Assembly (NCBI GenBank): GCA_002336405.1
Contig: DDEJ01000042.1
Coordinates: 8,499 to 26,334, forward strand
DNA length: 17,836 nucleotides
Origin: Rhodobacteraceae bacterium UBA1957
GTDB taxonomy: Bacteria; Pseudomonadota; Alphaproteobacteria; Rhodobacterales; Rhodobacteraceae
Reading direction: 5' to 3'
The position numbers were made by a program, and so were the translations under genes. Below are positions 13,954 to 17,836 of the stretch, piece by piece (the first letter of the stretch is position 1; every line of letters starts with the position of its first letter). Below the pieces are notes generated by a model. The model was given only the letters and a program-made list of their open reading frames with translations, was not told where the DNA came from and searched no databases.

Positions 13954-16752
13954 CTAATGCGCATCGGCCCAGTTGCTGCCCTGCCCTGCATCAACAATCA
14001 GCGGCACATCCAGCCGGACCACCGGATCGGCCGCCCCCTCCATCACCTGTTTGGCCGCGGCAATCAGCGGATCTACTGCGTCTTCAGCGACCTCAAACAA
14101 CAGCTCGTCATGCACCTGTAACAGCATGGTGGCGGGCAGAGATGCGATGGCATCCGGCATCCGGATCATCGCCCGGCGGATGATATCGGCCGCCGTGCCT
14201 TGAATAGGGGCGTTGATCGCGGCCCGTTTTGCGAAGCCGGCGCGCGGACCTTTGGCGTTGATCTCGGGGGTGTGAATGCGACGGCCAAAAAGGGTTTCAA
14301 CCCGGTCATGGGCGCGGGCAAAGCTGACCGTGGCATCCATATATTCCCTGATGCCTGGAAAGCGTTCGAAATAACGGTCGATAAAGCCCTGGGCCTCGCC
14401 ACGTGGAATCCGCAGATTACGTGCCAGACCAAAGCCAGAAATGCCATAAATGACGCCAAAATTAATCGCTTTGGCCTGCCGTCTGATGTCTGGGGTCATC
14501 TGATCGAGCGGCACGTCGAACATTTCTGATGCGGTCATTGCGTGAATGTCCTGACCGTCGCGAAACGCCTCTTTCAAGGCGTCTATTTGCGCAACATGTG
14601 CCAGAATGCGCAGCTCGATCTGCGAATAGTCGAGGCTGACCAACACCTTTCCCGGTTCGGCGATAAAGGCCTCGCGGATGCGCCGTCCGTCTTCTGAGCG
14701 CACGGGGATATTTTGTAAATTTGGATCGTTTGATGACAGGCGTCCGGTATTTGCCCCTGCGATTGAATACGAGGTATGGACCCGACCAGTGTCAGGGTGA
14801 ATGTGATCCTGCAGCGCGTCGGTGTAGGTTGATTTTAGTTTGCTCAATTGGCGCCAGTCTAGAACCTGGCGCGGTAGCTCGTGTTCGGTTGCCAGGTCTT
14901 CTAAGATATCTGCACCGGTGGCATAAGCGCCAGTCTTACCTTTTTTTCCGCCCTCAAACCCTAGCTTGTCAAATAGAATTTCGCCCAACTGTTTGGGGCT
15001 GCCGACGTTAAAGCTTTGACCGGCAAGTGTGTGAATGCCGGCCTCAAGCCCCGCCATTTTTTGAGCGAAAGTGTTCGACATCCGGCTCAGCTTGTCACGG
15101 TCGACCTTGATGCCCGAGCGCTCCATAGCGATGAGCACGGGCACCAAAGGACGCTCCATGCTTTCATAGACGCGGGTGACCTGATTTTGATGCAGGCGCG
15201 GTTTAAACAGTTGCCATAACCGCAGCGTGATATCGGCGTCTTCGGCTGCATATGGCACGGCATCATCAATTGGCACACGGTCAAAGGTAATTGCAGATTT
15301 GCCACTGCCCAGAAGTGGTTTGATGGGAATAGGTGTGTGATTGAGATAGCGCTCTGACAGCGCGTCCATCCCGTGGTTGTGCAGGCCGGCATGCAGGGCA
15401 TAAGACAGCAACATAGTGTCATCGATTGGGGCAATGGTGATGTCATGGCGCGCTAGAATTTTGGCATCATACTTCATGTTTTGGCCGATTTTCAGCACCG
15501 CCGGATCTTCGAGCAGAGGCTTGAGAACCGTCAGCACAGCGTCGAGATCCAGCTGCCCCTCGGCCAATGTATCGGAGCCAAACAAATCATCGCTGCCGGC
15601 ATCTTTATGGGTCAGCGGAATATAGCACGCATTGCCTGCCTCAACGCAGAGAGATATGCCCACCAGATCAGCGCGCATATCGTTGAGGCCGGTTGTTTCG
15701 GTGTCGACAGCCACAGTGCCGCGCTCATAGATCTGTGTGACCCAGGCCTCAAGCTCGGCCATATCGGAAACCCGCGCGTAGGTCTTGGAGGTAAAATCCT
15801 GTATCTTTGATATCTCGTCTTTACCATCTTTGGGTTGGACGGTTTGCGCGATTGCTGGGGCTGCGACCTTAAACTGATCTGATACCCGTTTGGTTAGGGT
15901 TCGAAACTCCATTTCTGCGAGAAACCCAAGCAGGGTTTCAGGGTCCACGTCGCGTACTTCGAGATCATCAAGAGTGAAATCAAGCGGTGTGCTGCGGTCG
16001 AGCTGCACCAATTGCCGCGACAGGCGGATCTGGTCGGCATTGTCGATGAGCGAGGCGCGCCGCTTGGGTTGTTTGATCTCGCTGGCTCGTTCCAGCAGGC
16101 TGTCGAGGTCGCCGTATTCATTGATTAAAAGTGCGGCAGTTTTAATGCCGATCCCGGGTGCGCCGGGCACGTTATCAACGCTGTCACCGGCCAGAGCTTG
16201 AACATCGACCACCCGTTCTGGGCCAACACCAAATTTTTCCCAGACACCATCGCGGTCGATGCGGCGGTTTTTCATCGCATCAAACATCTCAACACCGTCG
16301 CCAACCAATTGCATCATGTCTTTATCCGAGCTGATGATTGTCACGCGCCCACCAGCGCTTTGGGCCTGCGTCGACAGCGTCGCGATGATATCGTCAGCCT
16401 CAAATCCCGCGAGTTCTTTACACGCGATGTTGAACGCCTCTGTGGCACTGCGGGTCAGTGGCATTTGCGGGCGTAAATCTTCGGGCATGGCGTCACGGTT
16501 GGCTTTATACTGGTCATACAGATCATTGCGGAACGTATGACTGCCTTTGTCGAACACCACCGCGACGTGGGTCGGGGCCTCCGGACCGGTGTTGCTTTCA
16601 ATATAGCGGTGCAACATATTGCAAAAGCCCGCGACCGCCCCGATCGGCAACCCGTCTGATTTGCGCGTCAGCGGTGGCAGCGCGTGATAGGCGCGGAAGA
16701 TGAAAGCCGATCCATCAATCAAATGAAGATGGTGCCCTTTGCCGAAACCCAT
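13954..16752 (-). CDS. polA: DNA polymerase I
   Basis: The 932-aa repair and Okazaki-fragment-processing polymerase has all three domains. The N-terminal 5'-3' nuclease begins at LHLIDGSAFIFRAYH and includes SSDKDMMQLV and the helix-hairpin segment GDSVDNVPGAPGIGIKTA. The 3'-5' exonuclease is apparently active: Exo I VDTETTG (near 350), Exo II GQNMKYDAKIL and Exo III YAAEDADIT all keep their acidic residues. The polymerase domain carries motif A SLDYSQIELRI (near 706), motif B RRQAKAINFGVIYG (near 760) and motif C QVHDELLFE (near 880). I start it at the ATG complementary to 16750-16752, with AAAGGGAAA just upstream, and not the longer frame to 16806. The pseudouridine synthase gene follows 9 nt downstream. 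Confidence 0.98.
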   Translation of the reverse strand: MGFGKGHHLHLIDGSAFIFRAYHALPPLTRKSDGLPIGAVAGFCNMLHRYIESNTGPEAPTHVAVVFDKGSHTFRNDLYDQYKANRDAMPEDLRPQMPLTRSATEAFNIACKELAGFEADDIIATLSTQAQSAGGRVTIISSDKDMMQLVGDGVEMFDAMKNRRIDRDGVWEKFGVGPERVVDVQALAGDSVDNVPGAPGIGIKTAALLINEYGDLDSLLERASEIKQPKRRASLIDNADQIRLSRQLVQLDRSTPLDFTLDDLEVRDVDPETLLGFLAEMEFRTLTKRVSDQFKVAAPAIAQTVQPKDGKDEISKIQDFTSKTYARVSDMAELEAWVTQIYERGTVAVDTETTGLNDMRADLVGISLCVEAGNACYIPLTHKDAGSDDLFGSDTLAEGQLDLDAVLTVLKPLLEDPAVLKIGQNMKYDAKILARHDITIAPIDDTMLLSYALHAGLHNHGMDALSERYLNHTPIPIKPLLGSGKSAITFDRVPIDDAVPYAAEDADITLRLWQLFKPRLHQNQVTRVYESMERPLVPVLIAMERSGIKVDRDKLSRMSNTFAQKMAGLEAGIHTLAGQSFNVGSPKQLGEILFDKLGFEGGKKGKTGAYATGADILEDLATEHELPRQVLDWRQLSKLKSTYTDALQDHIHPDTGRVHTSYSIAGANTGRLSSNDPNLQNIPVRSEDGRRIREAFIAEPGKVLVSLDYSQIELRILAHVAQIDALKEAFRDGQDIHAMTASEMFDVPLDQMTPDIRRQAKAINFGVIYGISGFGLARNLRIPRGEAQGFIDRYFERFPGIREYMDATVSFARAHDRVETLFGRRIHTPEINAKGPRAGFAKRAAINAPIQGTAADIIRRAMIRMPDAIASLPATMLLQVHDELLFEVAEDAVDPLIAAAKQVMEGAADPVVRLDVPLIVDAGQGSNWADAH

Positions 16753-17083
16753 GACTTTCCCTTTGCGTTTTGCGAAATCTAGATGAGTGAGGGTTACAGG
16801 AGCCACCGGTTTTTGACCATTCCCTTTTTACACCCTGATTGGCCTTGTAGCGTTTAGTGAGAGCCCGGCGTGCAGGCGCTCAGGTTTAAGCAGCGCATCT
16901 CTGCAATATTTGCCACCGTTATATTTGAATATCAGCCCAGACGCGTTTTTACCGCGCCGATCCTAACCATGACAGCAGTCTTGCGTGCCTGCCACCACGA
17001 TAGGTAAGCTCAATGACATCCGGCTTTTGTTGTTTGATGTGAGCTGCCTGTAGGAATTTGCATTTGAGATTGGTTATAACGTG

Positions 17084-17117
17084 CCATATCAAAAAAACAG
17101 CCCATATCAAAAAAAAC
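17084..17117 (+). repeat. Tandem direct repeat, 18-bp period
   Basis: CCATATCAAAAAAAC at 17084-17098 is repeated as CCATATCAAAAAAAAC at 17102-17117, differing by one A in the A-run. The two units sit 10 bp before the first large hairpin. Two A-tracts 18 bp apart are not in helical phase. They could be a protein-binding iteron pair or a simple duplication. Confidence 0.7.
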
Positions 17118-17127
17118 GGCTGGACTT

Positions 17128-17220
17128 TCGGTGTTGCTGCTGACGGAGATAGCGGTCGGAAAGACGGCAGTATATCGTCCAGCTATCTCCGCTTCGGTAC
17201 TGGGACAACAGCAACACCGA
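17128..17220. repeat. Two-step hairpin element A
   Basis: The outer arms TCGGTGTTGCTG (17128-17139) and CAGCAACACCGA (17209-17220) are perfect 12-bp complements. Inside them, after 4 nt on the left and 17 nt on the right, CGGAGATAGC (17144-17153) pairs with GCTATCTCCG (17182-17191) over 10 bp. The 28-nt apical region can form a further GACG/CGTC stem (17163-17166, 17176-17179). No target-site duplication flanks it and no ORF lies inside it. The core CTGCTGACGGAGATAGC (17137-17153) recurs in element B. Confidence 0.8.
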
Positions 17221-17354
17221 TGTAGTGTGTAACGCCCTGTCGGCGCTATTCTTTATGGGTCAAAACAAATAATTAAAGTGCCCTAAAACATATTTTCGAC
17301 GGTCGTTATATTTACTGAAGTGAAGAACTGGACACCCGACCTTCGGACAACACT

Positions 17355-17427
17355 CCGCTTCCACTGCTCACGGGATACCCTCTCGCGTGTCTTAATGCCT
17401 TCTGGTATCCAAAAGCAGTGGAAGCGG
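17355..17427. repeat. Two-step hairpin element B
   Basis: The outer arms CCGCTTCCACTGCT (17355-17368) and AGCAGTGGAAGCGG (17414-17427) are perfect 14-bp complements. After 4 nt on the left and 3 nt on the right, GGATACC (17373-17379) pairs with GGTATCC (17404-17410), leaving a 24-nt loop. The architecture matches element A: long outer stem, 4-nt left spacer, shorter inner stem. The core CTGCTCACGGGATACC (17364-17379) is close to that of element A. The ends lack the GTTRRRY/RYYYAAC boxes of integron attC sites. Confidence 0.8.
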
Positions 17428-17540
17428 TTTACCCCCCCCACATTTTAATCACCGATGACTAGGCTTTGGCTGCGTTTCGAATGCAAGATGGTGAACCTAC
17501 GCTACAACTTTTGTTGCAGTGATGTGTTGGGCTAACCTAC

Positions 17541-17836
17541 GTGGTAGTGGATTTCAGGCTGGAAATATTTCTGATACACACCTCCCTGACACCAAAACCC
17601 GAAAGTTTTGGTAAGAGATTACCAACGGTGCAATCACATCAGGAAGCTACACAAGCCGCTATTCAAACCAAAAAAGAACTCGCGCCAATCATCATACCGC
17701 GTTCTATCAGACCTGAGAGCAGCGAGAAAAACACTGTGACATGCTGGATGGTTGTGGATGGACATAATCGCCTAACGGCTTACCGATCTAGCGACGGGCG
17801 CACCCAAATTCCCGCTGTTATTTTTGATGGGTCTCC
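17541..17836 (+). CDS. ParB-like N-terminal domain protein, 3' end beyond window
   Basis: A frame open from 17523 to the window end encodes a segment typical of the ParB/sulfiredoxin-like nuclease domain: KKELAPIIIP, then WMVVDGHNRLTAYR, then GRTQIPAVIFDG. The DGHNR motif in particular marks this fold, found in plasmid, phage and chromosome partition proteins and in some DNA-modifying accessory proteins. The start is unclear. GTG codons at 17541 and 17547 lie in frame but without a good ribosome-binding site. A GTG at 17628, preceded by AAGAG at 17613-17617, would place the hairpins at 17591-17623 in the leader but would drop the KPESFGKRLP part of the domain. The C-terminal part is outside the window, so its role cannot be settled. 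Confidence 0.55.
   Translation, partial: MVVDFRLEIFLIHTSLTPKPESFGKRLPTVQSHQEATQAAIQTKKELAPIIIPRSIRPESSEKNTVTCWMVVDGHNRLTAYRSSDGRTQIPAVIFDGS
17591..17623 (+). promoter_or_regulatory. Two overlapping, mutually exclusive hairpins
   Basis: ACCAAAAC (17591-17598) pairs with GTTTTGGT (17605-17612) around a 6-nt loop. The end of that right arm also starts a second stem, GGTAA (17610-17614) with TTACC (17619-17623) around GAGA. Only one can form at a time. The second stem would cover the AAGAG at 17613-17617, so the arrangement could control translation if the ParB-like gene begins at GTG 17628. If the gene begins upstream, the repeats are simply inside coding sequence. Confidence 0.3.

Larger units (their letters stand above)
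16753..17540. other. Non-coding region between polA and the ParB-like gene
   Basis: This stretch of nearly 800 bases carries no gene I can support. The first part, to about 16900, must hold the polA promoter on the minus strand, but I see no clear -35/-10 pair. From about 17080 onward the DNA is visibly more AT-rich and is dominated by structure: an 18-bp tandem repeat, two large two-step hairpins (listed separately), and a small hairpin CTACAAC-TTTT-GTTGCAG at 17502-17519 with one mismatch, flanked by two copies of AACCTACG (17494-17501 and 17534-17541). A minus-strand frame without ATG ending at 16949 is open for about 80 codons but matches nothing I recognise. Confidence 0.6.

Noticed and set aside
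16949-17180. Minus-strand open frame upstream of polA ending in a peptide such as DVIELTYRGGRHARLL
   Set aside because: It has no ATG, runs through hairpin A and the tandem repeat, and matches no family I recognise; it may be an eroded gene fragment but cannot be supported.
17128-17220. Terminal inverted repeats of a small insertion element
   Set aside because: The 12-bp ends are perfect, but the flanks show no target duplication and the interior is an inner stem, not element sequence.
17128-17427. Integron attC sites
   Set aside because: The split-arm layout resembles attC, but the required GTTRRRY and RYYYAAC end boxes are absent from both elements and no cassette ORF lies between them.

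Overview
The window reads as a chromosomal segment of an alphaproteobacterium, most likely a Rhodobacteraceae (Roseobacter-group) member. The basis is the order polA, RluE-type pseudouridine synthase, DUF1285 protein, MoxR ATPase, DUF58, BatA/DUF4159 and membrane VWA protein, which I recall as typical of that family, plus a DUF1045 2H phosphoesterase beside phnN. This is inference from gene content; no rRNA or tRNA is present.

Layout. (1) 8-2562, plus strand: a tight set of a zinc alcohol dehydrogenase, a divergent short-chain dehydrogenase and an Asp/Glu-racemase-superfamily enzyme, probably one catabolic operon whose substrate I cannot name. (2) 2563-4544: the worn remains of a C-P lyase (phn) locus. 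It has a possible phnK tail, a phnL that has lost its P-loop region and key catalytic residues, an intact phnN, and an intact convergent DUF1045 gene. No core C-P lyase gene is visible. (3) 4901-5923, minus strand: an orphan LacI-type repressor. (4) 6021-12737, minus strand: a four-gene operon (MoxR, DUF58, BatA/DUF4159, VWA membrane protein) in which every junction is a 4-nt stop/start overlap. This probably encodes a membrane-associated MoxR chaperone system. (5) 12805-13395, plus strand: a divergent DUF1285 gene. (6) 13396-16752, minus strand: polA followed by an RluE-type pseudouridine synthase gene. (7) 16753-17836: a mostly non-coding, more AT-rich stretch with an 18-bp tandem repeat, two large two-step hairpins that look related to each other, a leader-like pair of competing hairpins, and the start of a gene with a ParB-like domain cut by the window edge.

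Housekeeping functions (polA, rRNA modification, MoxR system) occupy the right two thirds and accessory or decaying functions the left third. The most unusual material is the pair of structured elements at 17128-17220 and 17355-17427, next to the ParB-like gene. They share a primary-sequence core and differ at paired positions in a compensating way. The best-supported evolutionary story is the collapse of the phn operon, with phnN kept open and translationally coupled to a broken phnL.
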